DNA from: Actinostola sp. cb2023 | Taxonomy: Eukaryota; Cnidaria; Anthozoa; Actiniaria; Actinostolidae | Reading direction: 5' to 3' | NCBI GenBank assembly: GCA_033675265.1 | Contig: JAUJYZ010000686.1 | Coordinates: 62,001 to 126,000, forward strand | Length of the DNA stretch: 64,000 nucleotides | Shown here: positions 1 through 14,400 of the stretch, piece after piece | How positions within the stretch are numbered: the first letter of the stretch is position 1 | Layout of the letters: each line of letters begins with the position of its first letter | Program-made: the position numbers and the translations under genes | The notes under the pieces: generated by a model | Seen by the model: only the letters and a program-made list of their open reading frames with translations | Database searches by the model: none | What the model was told of the DNA's origin: nothing

Positions 1-169
1 CTTGTGTTTATGCTTATGTCGCCAGTGTAAACCAGGCTTCATTGAGGAGGGGGTGATTAGAGCTGTCCTCTTTGGGGAAGGGTGGTAGAGTAGGTCAAAA
101 ATAAGAAATGAAGGTTTTTTTATTTATTTATTTATTTATTTATTTTTTTTTTTTTTTTAGAAAGAAATT

Positions 170-250
170 AAGTGACTTGTGACTTGTGATTTCTTTTTTG
201 GAATTCAAAGATTCTCGAGGAGAATTTAGATTTCAATCAGAGATCACTAA
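170..250. repeat. Short palindromic hairpin repeat (GATCAAAATCTAAATTCTCC family)
   Basis: Degenerate copy of a family seen at least ten times in the window: an arm like TGATCAAAATCTAAATTCTCC, a short spacer, then its inverse GGAGAATTTAGATTTTGATCA. Here GGAGAATTTAGATTTCAATC is clear and the left arm is decayed. Confidence 0.6.
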
Positions 251-278
251 GTTGTTCTTGCGCACATATCCCTTTACT

Positions 279-501
279 TAGAGTTGTTTTCTTATGAGCG
301 GAAAACCTACTACATGGAGTTACAGTCACGGTACGGAATCGAAGACATCTATTCAACCAATCACAGTGCACAAAATCATTACTCAACCAATCAGAATGCT
401 TGGACATGGCATGGTCGCAGTATGGCACCATCGCTGCATGGCACCATCGGCATGAACTGTACCATAACTACTTCCCACTCATATGAAAACCACACTATTT
501 G
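279..501 (+). mobile_element. MITE family A (GAGTCGTTTTCGTATGAGTG ends) with paired CCAAT boxes
   Basis: About 220 bp with terminal inverted repeats (GAGTTGTTTTCTTATGAG ... CTCATATGAAAACCACACT). The interior has CAACCAATCA twice, with CCAAT at 357-361 and 387-391, followed by CATGGCATGGTC-type repeats. Other copies lie at 4829-5322, about 8178-8340, 10258-10637, 27738-27950, 32455-32600, 54504-54793 and 58158-58365. Confidence 0.8.
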
Positions 502-714
502 ACTTGCACTTTTCAACCATATGGGAACTGAATGAATGCATAAATAAACTTTATTTACAGAGGGTAAAACACACGACAGTTGCAATTAAAATAATAACTC
601 AGTACAATGCTCTTTGAGCATGCTTACGGGGGGACCATGAGCTAGATGGATTATTAATACTTGATGATTTAGTTTTGAGATTTCTTTCATTTGATTAAGT
701 TCTATTCTTTGTAG

Positions 715-3700
715 TGCTGATGCTAGCACTGTAATATGGCCCCAGACTACGCAACAACAGGCAGCGCTATCGGTGGTTACCACAGTATGGGGTGTGACAT
801 CATCATTGACAAACTCAATGACGCATGACTCAATGATGCCTAATGTACCAACAACAAATACAGTTAACTCAGTCACCCATCCCTTCCCAACAACCTCTGC
901 AAACCCTACGAAACAGTATGGAGCTCAAGGTATGTTATTAACATCTTTTAATGATAGTTATTATTATTTTTTCATTGGTAGTATACCATAACTTATGTGA
1001 ATTTACATAGACTATTTCAGCTATTATTATAATTTTATCATTGGTAGTATACCATAACTTATGCGAATCTACATTGACTATTTCAGCTATTATTATAATT
1101 TTATCATTGGTACTATACCATAACTTATGTGAATTTACATTGACTATTTCAGCTATTATTATAATTTTATCATTGGTAGTATACCATAACTTATGTGAAT
1201 TTACATTGACTATTTCAGCTATTATTATTATTTTTTCATTGGTAGTATACCATAACTTATGTGAATTTACATAGACTATTTCAGCTATTATTATAATTTT
1301 ATCATTGGTAGTATACCATAACTTATGTGAATTTACATTGACTATTTCAGCTATTATTATAATTTTATCATTGGTAGTATACCATAATATGTGAATTTAC
1401 ATTGACTATTTCAGCTATTATTATTATTATTTTTTCATTGGTAGTATACCATAACTTATGTGAATTTACATAGACTATTTCAGCTATTATTATTATTTTA
1501 TCATTGGTAGTATACCATAACTTATGTGAATTTACATAGACTATTTCAGCTATTATTATTATTTTATCATTGGTAGTATACCATAACTTATGCGAATCTA
1601 CATTGACTATTTCAGCTATAAACACAGGCCAAAAGCAATATGGAGAGAACCAAATCAATATGGAGATAAAAGCTTACTAGTCTTACTCTAAGAATTACCA
1701 GCTCTTAGCCAATCAGCATCTTTCATTTTGAGACGTGTTTGGCCTCAGTAACATTACCGTAAATCAACCAATGGCTCATGACCTTTGTGGTAAGAATTAC
1801 CACTAGCAGTAATGTTACCACTAGAGGACGCCACATGTATACAAGATATTGTTTCAAATGAGTAGAACAATGCACGAAACGTAAACGATATCACTAAAAT
1901 AGCACAGGAATTCAAACTAAGTCGATTTTGGCGTAAAATTCAAATATCGTGGATTTGGTCTTCTCTCCGCTGCGGTTTTACGTTAATTGCTGTTACCAAG
2001 AACGTTTCCGTTTATCTGTCATTACACTGACAAACTAAACATGCAGGTCTGATAATCATGTAAATGTTGATAAAAAGAAATATTTCCAACAAATGTGTTT
2101 GCATATACACATTTGCATACTTAACGATTTAATTTCAAAAATTATTATCAGAAACGAAGAAAATAAATTGATCCCCGCGCCATTTATTTTCGCGCCATTT
2201 TAGTTATTTTGGTAATTTTAATACATGGAAAATTAATTTCCATGCTTCAAGTGTGTAAATACTTCAACTATCACTACCAATGACAAAAACCTTGAGCTCT
2301 TTATTGCGACTCATATACCTGTTCTAACCTACAATGCTTAACGTCTTTCCTTCAGAGCGCTACTGGCAATCGTTTTCAAAGCGCATCTCGGTACAAGCAC
2401 GCTTTTAAAGTAATGTTACCAGGCGTGTCAGCAGAATAAAGACAATTTGCCTTCCACTGTGCATAAATGTAACGATATAGGAAATATCATCGCACGAAGA
2501 CTAATAAAATAATTATTTAGATTGGAATATACATAGTTACTCTTGTCAGATCGAAGGGAACAAACAGATACGGATTTAGTAGTAACCTTACTACAAAGCA
2601 TCCAATAAGAAGATGTCTTCACAGTAAGGCTTACTTTATACTTTCGACAAACACTAGCCGCGTGACACCGTCTTAATTTGCGTTGGTGACAAAATCGACT
2701 AATAATGGTACTAAGTAGTACAGAAATATAGGAACTTAACCGATCATTGAATAAGAAAGATTCTGAGCACATGGAAACATTATTTCAGGTATGAGACACA
2801 AAATAAATTAACTTCATGACATCGAGCGTGACACACTGCACGGGTATGTGAAATTCGACACTGCAATACGGACTGACTTGAGATGGTTTATGCATATGGT
2901 TTATGTGGCAACACACAAAGCGCCAATTTGAGTGTTTTAATCATTCCTTGAAATAATTCTTGCTGGTCGTATAATGATATCGCTCTTTAAGTCAATGTTT
3001 TTGTTGTGCCTTTGGAATGAAGAGCCAAGTTTTCCAGTGAAAGTCAACTAGATGTATTTAATAACAAACACATACGTACTTTTCATCGAGCACGTGTTGC
3101 AGATGGAGAAAAAGGCGATTTGAAAAGCAGCAAGGTATTTGTATCTCTAAAACTCTTACATGGAATAAAGCATCTTAATTTGGTGTACTTGTTAGATGTT
3201 CACAAGGAGGTCCACGTGCACAATATTTTGGAACGAACATTTCGATTAATCGGTGGTAGGGACGGAACTCGAATGTTCAAAGAATAAATCGCTTATCGTT
3301 AAAATTTTATGATTAATTTTCCATGTATTAAAATTACCAAAATAACTAAAATGGCGCGAAAATAAATGGCGCGGGGATCGATTTATTTTCTTCGTTTCTG
3401 ATAATTTTTGAAATTAAATCGTTAAGTATGCAAATGTGTATATGCAAACACATTTGTTGGAATAAACATATTCGATCGATATGACTTGCAAATATTTCTT
3501 TTTATCAACATTTACATGATTATCAGACCTGCATGTTTAGTTTGTCAGTGTAATGACAGATAAACGGAAACGTTCTTGGTAACGGCAATTAACGTAAAAC
3601 CGCAGCGGAGAGAAGACCAAATCCACGATATTTGATTTTTACGCCAAAATCGACTTAGTTTGAATTCCTGTGCTATTTTAGTGATATTGTTTACGTTTCG

Positions 3701-4748
3701 TGCATTGTTCTACTCATTTGAAACAATATCTTGTAAACATGTGGCGTCCTCTAGTGGTAACATTACTGCTAGTGGTAATTCTTACCACAAAGGTCATGAG
3801 CCATTGGTTGATTTACGGTAATGTTACTGAGGCCAAACACGTCTCAAAATGAAAGATGCTGATTGGCTAAGAGCTGGTAATTCTTAGAGTAAGACTAGTA
3901 AGCTTTTATCTCCATATTGATTTGGTTCTCTCCATATTGCTTTTGGCCTGTGTTTTATTATTATTATTTTTTCATTGGTAGTATACCATAGCTTATGTGA
4001 ATTTGCATAGACTATTTCAGCTATTATTATTATTTTATCATTGGTAGTATACCATAGCTTATGTGAATTTACATTGACTATTTCAGGCGGGTATCAACGG
4101 AGGATGATGCAACAAGACACAACGTCATCCTCATATATGCAGCGACAGCACAGTTTCCCTGGTGGGCCTAATCAGAATGTACACCAAAATAATGCCCCTA
4201 TCCTCCTGCACCCTATCCACAGCCAGCTAATGCCCCACCCAATGCATCACCTTTCCCGGCAACTCCTACTAATCCAGCTGCAGCGGCTGCAGCTGCGGCT
4301 GTCGCTGCGGCTGCTGCAACAGCCACGGCTACAGCAACAGCAACTGCCACAGCAGCATTACAGGATCAGCAGCAAATGGGTGTGTTTATCAATTTGTGGA
4401 TATTTTGTTAATTATTAAAGAAGATAAATGTCCAATAAATTGGTCTCAGCGTCGGCAAGTAATTGAAATGTTTCAATTTCAGAGGGTTATGGATTCCCAC
4501 CAGGCCAGGCACAATACCAGAACAACAACCAAGGTAGTCACCCCCAACATCCACCACCACCTTATCAGAGAAGTCAAAGTTTCCCTGGTTACCAACAAGA
4601 ACAGTTTATGTCGCAGCCATCACCGCAAAGTCAACAGCCAAGCCAACCGATGATGAAGGGGAGTCAAGTACAACATCCTATGACTAGGCAACAATACCTT
4701 CACGAATACATGTTGAAGAAACAACAGATGCATCAAATGCAGCAATAT

Positions 4749-4783
<35 letters not shown>

Positions 4784-7700
4784 TGGGCAGTATGGGCCTT
4801 CGCAGTATGGACCAGTAAGCATTACTAGTTAGAGTCGTTTTCGTATGAGTGGGATCAAGTAGTTACGGCACAGTTCGTGCCATGAGGTGGTGGTACCATG
4901 CCATGACTGTGCCATATCTAAGCATTCTGATTGGTTGATCAATGATTTTGTGCGCTGTGATTGGTTGAATAGAATGTCTTCGATTCCATACCATGACCAT
5001 AAAGGCGAGATCAAACGGTGCATGACAGTTGATGATAGTCGATGATAGTTGAACTATCACCAACTATCATCGACTATCATCAACTATCACGCACCTGATC
5101 AAACGAAGAAAAACTATCATCAACTATCATCGACTATCATGAACTTTTTGAACATGTTCAAAGTGCATGATAGTCGATGATAGTTGATGATAGTCGATGA
5201 TAGTTTGCGATCAAACGTGATCGCGCATTTCAACTATCATCGACTATCATGCACCGTTTGATCGCGCCTTAACTCCGCACCGTAGGTTTCCCACTCATAT
5301 GAAAATGACTATATCATAGTTCTATCATATTTGGATATTAATTGACCATTGTTAATAGGAGTCTTCTTGGTCGACCGTATGATAGTTGTACAGTGTGATA
5401 ATCTGCTTTCTCTCTCTCTTCTGATTCCATAGCAACCAGGATATCCCATGCAGCAGCCTGGATACCAGTCACATAATGGATACCCACAGCAACCCACCCC
5501 ACCCCCGCCATATACCCCAACCATGAACCAATTAAGTCCCATCCCACAAGTAGGGCCTGCCAATCAACCTAATGGATCCAATCAGATGGGAATGATGGGC
5601 AGCATGTCCCCTAATAGCCATGCCAGTGGTATGAGTTTGAACGAAACACCTCCATTGAGCCAGGTGAACCAAATAGGAATGTATCCCCAGCCAAGTAGTA
5701 CACAATCAGCTAGGGCGGGGCCTCGGAGGAGAAAGAGTGGTGCACCTTTTGTACCCCCGCCTCCTTCCATCACCAATGCCATGTCACCGCCTGGTGGACC
5801 ACCGACACCAGGGGCCAGTCCATATATGAGTATAACAGAAGTGAATGGTTCAGCATTTAATTATAATAAAGTGTCACAGTCAGGTGGATTACAGCCAATG
5901 GCACCATCACCGCCTGTAATGGAGGATGTCAAACCTAGGCTTTTAAGACCTCGTAAGTAGAGCTATTGGAATAGGTTGCCCCTTCAATTTTGAAGAAATA
6001 TACTTATCTGATTGTTATATGATTAGAGTCGCTGTGTGTTACCATGATGTTCCAACTGGGTTTAGTTTGGCCCTTTAGTCCATAAAAAAAAACATTTGAT
6101 GATTTATGACATTTTATGATGTCAAGTATGTGTGCAACTCAAAACCATCTGCAATTTGCTTTTACAACAATTACCTGTCAAAGCGGGAAAGGCTTGGAGT
6201 TTTACCGAAAATTATAGGATAGGAAAAGATTGTGTGACAAGTGGTGACATAGGGTAGGAAAAGATTGTGTGACATAGGATAGGAAAAGATTGTGTGACAA
6301 GTCGTGACATAGGATAGGAAAAGATTGTGTGACAAGTCGTGACATAGGGTAGGAAAAGATTGTGTGACAAGTCGTGACATAGGGTAGGAAAAGATTGTGT
6401 GACAAGTCATGACATGCTGTCACTGTGTGTCTGTACTCTTATTGACAACAGCAAACCAGCCAATCAGATTGCGAGATTACTCTCAAGTGTTGTAAAAAAA
6501 TTTTTTATTGTGGCCCTGTAATTTAAGGTGCAATTTTGCAGCCACATGGCTTACAATAATAATATTATAATGAGAAAGGTCAGTAAATTAGCATGTTTGA
6601 GCCATAGGTTCGTATGATTGTTGTAAGCTTATAACTTTTTTCTTTACTCTAGCACAAACTGACGTCATCAGATTAACGTTTCCAGTAAGGGATGGTATTG
6701 TACTACCTGCATTTAGACTCGAACACAACTTGGCTGTCAGTAATCATGTATTCCATTTACGAGACTCTGTACATCAAACCTTGATGCAAAGGTACAGCAA
6801 TTATTATAGTAAATAATGAGCCTTCTGTATCCTCGACGGCACAGAGCACATATGCACCTTGGTACCCAGTTGACGACTTGTGGCCATAAGAAAAAGAAAG
6901 CCCATACAAGCCTGTATTGTTGCAAATTAGTTTACATTTGGCAACCTGCAGAGTAATTATTGCTATGAATTCCAAGCCTGCATTGTTGTGAATTCATTTA
7001 TATTTGGCAGCTCACTGAGTACCAGTAATCATTGCTATGAATTCCAAGCCTGCATTGTTGTGAATTCATTTATACTTGGCAGCTCACTGAGTACCAGTAA
7101 TTATTGCTATGAATTCCAAGCCTGCATTGTTGTGAATTCATTTATATTTGGCAGCTCACTGAGTACCAGTAATTATTGCTATGAATTCCAAGCCTGCATT
7201 GTTGTGAATTCATTTATATTTGGCAGCTCACTGAGTACCAGTAATCATTGCTATGAATTCCAAGCCTGTATTGTTTCGAATTAGTTTGACGCAAAAAAAA
7301 TTTTGTGCCACCTCCGGGAAGAAGTTAGGGTTGGGTTCCGGGAAGAAGTTAGGGTTGGGGTTAACATCAATACTATATTGGTTTTATAGACCTGATTTGG
7401 AGTTACAGTTCAAGTGTTATCATCACGAAGACAAACAAACGAATACCAACTGGCCAGTGTCTGTAGCTGTCAGTGTAAACGCAACACCACTACGCATAGA
7501 AAGAGTAAGTCATTATTATATACTAGGCATTATTATATAGCACAGATACTACGCATGCTCTTATTGGTCAATTAGCAGGCCGTAACTTCCCGTATGACCC
7601 GCTGAAAACAGAAAAGTAAGGAAAAGCTATTTAATAAAGATCTTATTAACCTCGCTTACTTGTCCGTATGAGAAGTTATGGATCCTTGTTTTATCCCATT

Positions 7701-10700
7701 TTTTATGGCCCGCGTGCTACATTCGTGGGCCATAAATAAGGCTGTGCGAAAAAACTCGGTTCATAACTTCCCGTACGGACAGAGCAAGCGAGGTTAATAA
7801 GACTTGTATGTATTGCTGGGTTTCAATCAGCTGATAAAATCCCCACAAATCTCACTGTCTCTGCTCAAATGATGATAAAACCCATGCCTTTCATGTTCAT
7901 TAATACAGTGAGAATTCTTTTGAAAACTCACAATAACTGATTCTTAATGAGACCAGAAATGATGTCTACCAAAATCAAGCCATTGGCATATTTTAATTTA
8001 TTTTTTTAAGTTTTCTGAATCATTTAAAAAAAATCATTTTGTTGTTTCTTCTTTTCAGGGAGAAAATAAAACAGCTCACAAACCATTACATCTAAAGTCT
8101 GTTTGTAAACCAGGAAGAAATACCATACAAATTACAGTAACTGCATGCTGTTGTGTAAGTAAACAACACAGCATCGATAAAAAAGGCATACCATAACTTT
8201 GAATTGGTCGAGTGTTCCCATAACCCTTGCTTGTGATTGGTCGAAAGTTGTGTGCAATGAATCATCATGATACAATCCCAGCATGCTTTTTGAAGTACTG
8301 TAAGTCTACACCATAGGCTTCCCACTCATGCAAATGACTCTATGGGAAGGTCTGAGTGGAGTCCCTTTTTAACTCATTGATTATGTAATCCATAAGTTAT
8401 AGGGATTACATTGGGACAATTTGGGGATCACTCTCACTTGGTTGTAAGCTTTCATTACGTTGCCGCAGAAGTCCATCGCAGGCTCACAACTTTGGGGGAG
8501 AGGGTGGTAATCCACGAGTTGGCCAAAGGGTGTCTGTGATTAATACACTCCACTGCAATATTGCGACCTGGTGCACCAATGATACCAGGGTCCTTCTGCA
8601 GTCCATAGCTGAGTACCAGGGTCCTTCTGCAGTCCATATACACTGTATGAGTATAACAAAAGGGAGTGGCCCAAGTCGTCACAGCTGAGTGCAATAACTA
8701 TTCTTTATCTTCTTACACAGTCTCATCTATTTGTTCTTCAACTTGTTCATCGCCCATCTGTCAGTTCTGTGTTACAAAGTCTTCTGAGAAAACGACTTCT
8801 CCCTGCTGAACATTGTATTGCTAAAGGTTAGTTACAGAAAGACACTACAGTCAACTGTCTCTAGGAGTCGCGAGACCTCTCTAAGGACAGACACCTTTGT
8901 CTGGTCTGGTTCCTGCTGCACTGTAATAATAATAATATCTTAATTCTTAAAGAACATCTCAATGCTTTTTATACTATACAGTGGAACCTGGTTAATATGG
9001 ACACCATCGGGACAAGGCACAGTGTCCGTATTAACCGGGTGGCCGTATTAACCGGGTGTCCGTATTAACCAGGTTGGTCAATTTACGTCACTTACATTTT
9101 TAGCGGAAACAATAACTGCATGCCACTGGTGGTCTGTTTATTTTTAGTGAGGAAACTCTGAATGCACGTAATTAGCGATCGTGCTAATTAAAAAGCGATC
9201 AATTTACACATTGTTGTTGTTTTGAGAAAATAAACTTGTGGCCGTATTAACTGGGTGGACTTTGTTTGAAAATGGGCATATTGGGACAGGAAAAAGTGTC
9301 AGTTGTCCGTTTTATCCGGTGTCCGTTTTAAACAGATATATTTTATAGACATTTGTTTGAGTTTCGGCAGGGACAGAACAACATGTCCATAATATTAAAC
9401 CGGGTGTCCATATTAACCGGGTGTCCATAAGGCCTGGTTCCACTGTAGTGTTTATCAGTCAGTCAATAAATAAATAATTAAGTCAGTCAGTCAGTCAGTC
9501 AGTGAATAAATAATTCATTAATTTATTCAATCAGTCATTCCTTCATTCATCTAATGATTCATTGTCATTGGATTTTGGTATACATTCTTATCTCTATTGT
9601 CTCATTTCAGTCAAAAAGAACTTTGCCTTATGTTCAACTACAAGTGGGAGCAGTGATGACGGTGTAGAACAAACAGCAATAAAAGTGTCGCTTAAATGTC
9701 CAATTACATTCAGACGGATAACGCTTCCCGCACGCGGTAATGAATGCAAACACATTCAGGTAGGAAGAATGGATGGAAATTGAGAGCATTCTATGTGACG
9801 CTATTATTTTGATTTCCAAAAATTATGCAGTGTGGAGAATATAATCTTGTTTGTTTGTTTGTTTGTTTTATCAAGTGTTTTGATTTGGAGTCATACCTAA
9901 GGCTAAACTGTGAACGAGGCAGTTGGAAATGTCCTGTGTGCAAGTAAGTATTTTAATTTATTTTATTTTATTTTATTTTTAAAATATGAGTATATAGCAT
10001 ATTATTTGTATATTTAGTTTATATTAATTTATTTTTATTTTTATTTTTTTATTTATAATAATGAGTATATATTACATTGATAATTTAGTTTAGGGGGGGG
10101 GGGGGGTAGTTTTTGTAAGTTAGTAAGGTTTGAACATCTTTTATCATTTGTATATAATTATTTCTAGTGTTGTGTAATGCGCATTTGATCATATTCAAAT
10201 GTTAAAATGCGCAATATAAGCAATAAATATTATTATTATTATTATTATTAAGTTATTAAAGTCGTCTTCATATGGGTGGCAAAATTCTTGTAAATTATGC
10301 AATTCAGCCTATGTTAAATCTATCTATTTATCGAAACCTATGGCACAGAATCAAAGACATCAATTCAACCAGTCACAGCATGCAAAATCATTGCTCAATC
10401 AATCAGAATGCTCTGATGTGACACAGACACAGCACGGCACAGTCTACACACGGCACACTCTACGCACAGCACAGTCTACGTATGGCACAAACTGTACTGT
10501 AACTTGACAACATTTTTGTTTCTTCAACCTTAGTTTTAATAAAAAACTGCCAAGCTTTCGGGCTAAGCGCCCATCATCCAACCTACAAACCGACATTAAA
10601 TTTGTACTGTAGCTACTTCACACTCATACGCAAACAACTCTAGACTATCAGTTCTTCATCTGCTCTTTGATAAAGCTTAATAGCCGACTTTTAATATATG

Positions 10701-11400
10701 CTTCACTATTTGCGTACAATAGTTTTGGAGCGAGGCTCCGAGGAATAATGCTCACTGATTCTTGAAAGGATAAAATACTTAATTTAATTGTTATATCCCC
10801 ATAGTCAAACTAGTTTTCTCATTGGTCGAGAGCACATCACGTTGGTGGGCATCAAATCTTAATAACTCCCGCGTGGGCAATAAGTTCATGTGATCGAAGC
10901 GTGAGAGGGGAATAAACGCACATGATCAGGTCAAAGTCGATGGAAGATACTTGTGGCACTGTTGTTAACAACAATTTTTTCAGTGTTTGACTATGGGGAT
11001 ATAACAAAACACTTAATGACTGTTCCCTCGGGAAAACAGTTAATTTTGTTTCCCGAGAATCTCAATGTTTCCCAAGACTTCATTTCCCTCGGGACCAGTC
11101 ATTAAGTGTTTATTATTCCCCAGTGCCTCGCACTGAAACCTTTGTGTGTGACAAGTAGAGCATAATACCGAAAGTGGTCTATTCATTGGATTATGAAACT
11201 ATTTGCCTTGTAACTATATTGTTGGTCTAAATGTTTTTTATTTTGTCTGCAGCAAAACTGCTTTACTGGAAGGCTTAGAAGTGGATCAGTTTGTGTGGGG
11301 AATACTTACTTCTCTAGCACCGTAAGTTGAAAACAATGAATTAAATTCTCCTCTGAATATATTTTATTAGTATTTTCCAAATCAGTGGATAGCAATTTTG

Positions 11401-11449
<49 letters not shown>

Positions 11450-14400
11450 ATTTTGGAACGAGATTCAAAATGGCGTCTCGTTTCTCTACAGTCTCTGAAT
11501 TTATTTGTTTAATAAAGTGCCATTTTTTATCCAACTGATTTGGTAAATACTAATAAAAACAATTATCCCCCTCAGTGTCGGTGAGTAGTGGTGAATATTT
11601 ACCTTGCTGCTCGAGGATTTGCGGCTTGGTAAATATCCACCACTACTCACCTCCACTTCGGGGAATAATAATGTTAACTATTCAAGTATGAATGTATGGA
11701 GAATATAGATGTTGACTTTCAAAGTGCCCATGAAACGAAAATGTTGATCCTTGTTTTATTGTACATTACTGTTGTTTGGTCTTTCTCTGAACATTTGCTG
11801 TATTTAAATGCCGACTTTGAGTGTGCGAACATTTTCATTTCACGGTTGGAAAATTATAATTTTCAACCAAAATGTGCAACAAGAGACTGGGCCCTTGACA
11901 ATGGCTCGGTGACGTCAAGAGGTTTGCATGCCTTTGTTGTGCACAACTCTTGATGTCACATTTCTAGAGTTTGACCGAGCAGGAATTGTCGCACTTTGAA
12001 ACCCAAAATGCCCAACTTCGAGTGCTAAATAAAAAATGTTCTTCAAGCTCAATTCACTTTTTATTAACGCCATGTCAACAAGCAAATACTAATTGCCCTA
12101 TACCATTATGACGTAACGGCTTATTTATGAGGGGGACAGAATCGTGAAGAACAGTAGAAATTTGAACTAAATCTACTCTGTTGAGGTTCGCTAGATTTCA
12201 AATTGGCTAGTTTCCAGATATTATGTTCATCGATGCTTTTCCCACAATATTTACTGTGTTTGGTGACTTTTATCGCTTTCAGACCGTCTGTAAAATACAT
12301 TTATTTGGGTAATCCTTTGTGTTGTTGCTGTTTTGTCCCCCTCTAGCGACTATGATCCTTAGCGTTTAAACAATAGATTGTTTTGATGTGACGTCATAGA
12401 GGTATAGGGCAATTAACTATTGTAGTAGTGAATGAAAACTGGGTCTGTGTTTTCGTTTCATAGGCACAGTTTTTACTGTAATGAACCTTTGATCTGGATC
12501 TGATAGGATTAAATAATTAATAAATTTGTAAATACTTTAGTCTCAGAACTTTTAGATCGAGTATTTTATAACATTTATATGGAACCCATTTTTTACATTG
12601 CAAGAAATGAATTTTAGAAGACTGTCAAGGACCATATTATTTGAGGACCTCCCAAAACCCCCGTTACATTACCATTGGCGGGTCCTAATTAAAGCAGTCA
12701 ATATTAGGACATTTTTCACCTTATTCGTATCAATTATTATTCTAATAGAGGTGTTGGGACACCCACTCCCCCTTAAGGTCTGAGGTAGAGGAAGTGACCA
12801 CAGGGAATAATCACGAACATGGAACCTAATTGCAATCAAAAGCAAGATTTGAACTCATTTCTCATTCACTCATCCCCGTTCAGCCAGTTAATCAAACATT
12901 CTTTTCTTCATTATTGTGACTTACCATTTTTCCTTGTTAGTTTTTCTTCTTTTAAATCATCTTCCCTTCCTTTCTAACTTGCTCTAATGCTCATTTTTTA
13001 GTCTATTAGATAATAGTAAATAGACTCAGACTAATAATGTCTAATAGAGGTTTGTAGGTCGGTGTGGTACTCATAGTAAACGATAAGGCTTCCTCACCTA
13101 CCATTATTTACAAATCTTAAATGTAGTTAATAATTGTAAATTTGGACCTAATAGTTAATCAATTTGTAAATTTATCCAGGTATGTGTTAATCTCATTTGT
13201 AAATTTATTCAATGTAGTTCCGAATTTTAAATTTATTACCAATGTAGTTATTCTTTTGTAAATTTATTACCAATGTAGTTATCAATTTGTAAATTTATTA
13301 CCAATGTAGTTAATCTTTTTGTTCTTTTATTACCATGTTTAATCAATTTGTAAATTTATTACCAATGCTTAATCAATTTGTATTAATTTATTACCAATGT
13401 AGTTAATCAGAAATTGTAATTTATTACCAATGTAGTTAATCAATTTGTATTCATAGTAAACAAGGTAGTTAATCAACCTTTTATTACCAATGTAGTAATC
13501 AATTTGTAATTTATTATCAATGTAGTTAATCAATTTGTAAATTTATTATCAATGTAGTTAATCAATTTGTAAATTTATTACCAATGTAGTTAATCAATTT
13601 GTAAATTTATTACCAATGTAGTTAATCAATTTGTAAATTTATTACCAATGTAGTTAATCAATTTGTAAATTTATTACCAATGTAGTTAATCAATTTGTAA
13701 ATTTATTACCAATGTAGTTAATCAATTTGTAAATTTATTACCAATGTAGTTAATCAATTTGTAAATTTATTACCAATGTAGTTAATCAATTTGTAAATTT
13801 ATTACCAATGTAGTTAATCAATTTGTAAATTTGTTACCAATGTAGTTAATCAATTTACAAACAATTGAAGGTTGAGGAAGCTTTAAGCTTCACTATGAAA
13901 ACTACCAGTAATAATGTTTGTAATCCGTCAACTCAATGTAATATGATAACTTATTACAGGTGACACAACTCAAAGTCCAAACAATCCAAATACACCATCA
14001 TCCTCTCAATCTCCTGCGAATCTCAGCAACCCTACAACACATTGTACCAAAGCAAATTCACTCGAACAAACAGTCACGTCGTCGTCGTCATCGATGCCAA
14101 ATAATTGTGGCTCAGTAACAGATAATGCACCAGATCTTACCTCGGAGAACTTGCCTGTTGAGTTTGAGTTTGATCAGTCGATACTGGTGGGTCATAGTGC
14201 TGGTGATAACGGAGAAGTGGAAGGAACATTAGATGTAAGTACACATTGTGTGATCTCTGATCAAGATCTAAACTCTCCTCCAGCCTCTGTGAATTTCAAA
14301 GGAGAATTTGTATTTGGATCTTAAGTCAATTACACTGTTATTGCATAGTCTGTGAACAGACCCTGCTTTTCCCTCCAGAATCAGTGAAGATGAGTTATTA

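Noticed and set aside
4041..4418. 125-codon open frame across the ZMIZ exon
   Set aside because: It begins in the intronic repeat and runs past the frame break into a Leu/Gln-rich shadow of the Ala-Thr region.
12770..12800. Possible missing ZMIZ exon (GTAGAGGAAGTGACC, reading VEEVT)
   Set aside because: Only five residues resemble the expected FEEVTID segment; no acceptor, donor or phase fits.
13110..13860. Regular 32-bp repeats resembling a CRISPR array
   Set aside because: Units are contiguous without unique spacers, lie in an animal intron, and no cas gene is present. It is a minisatellite.
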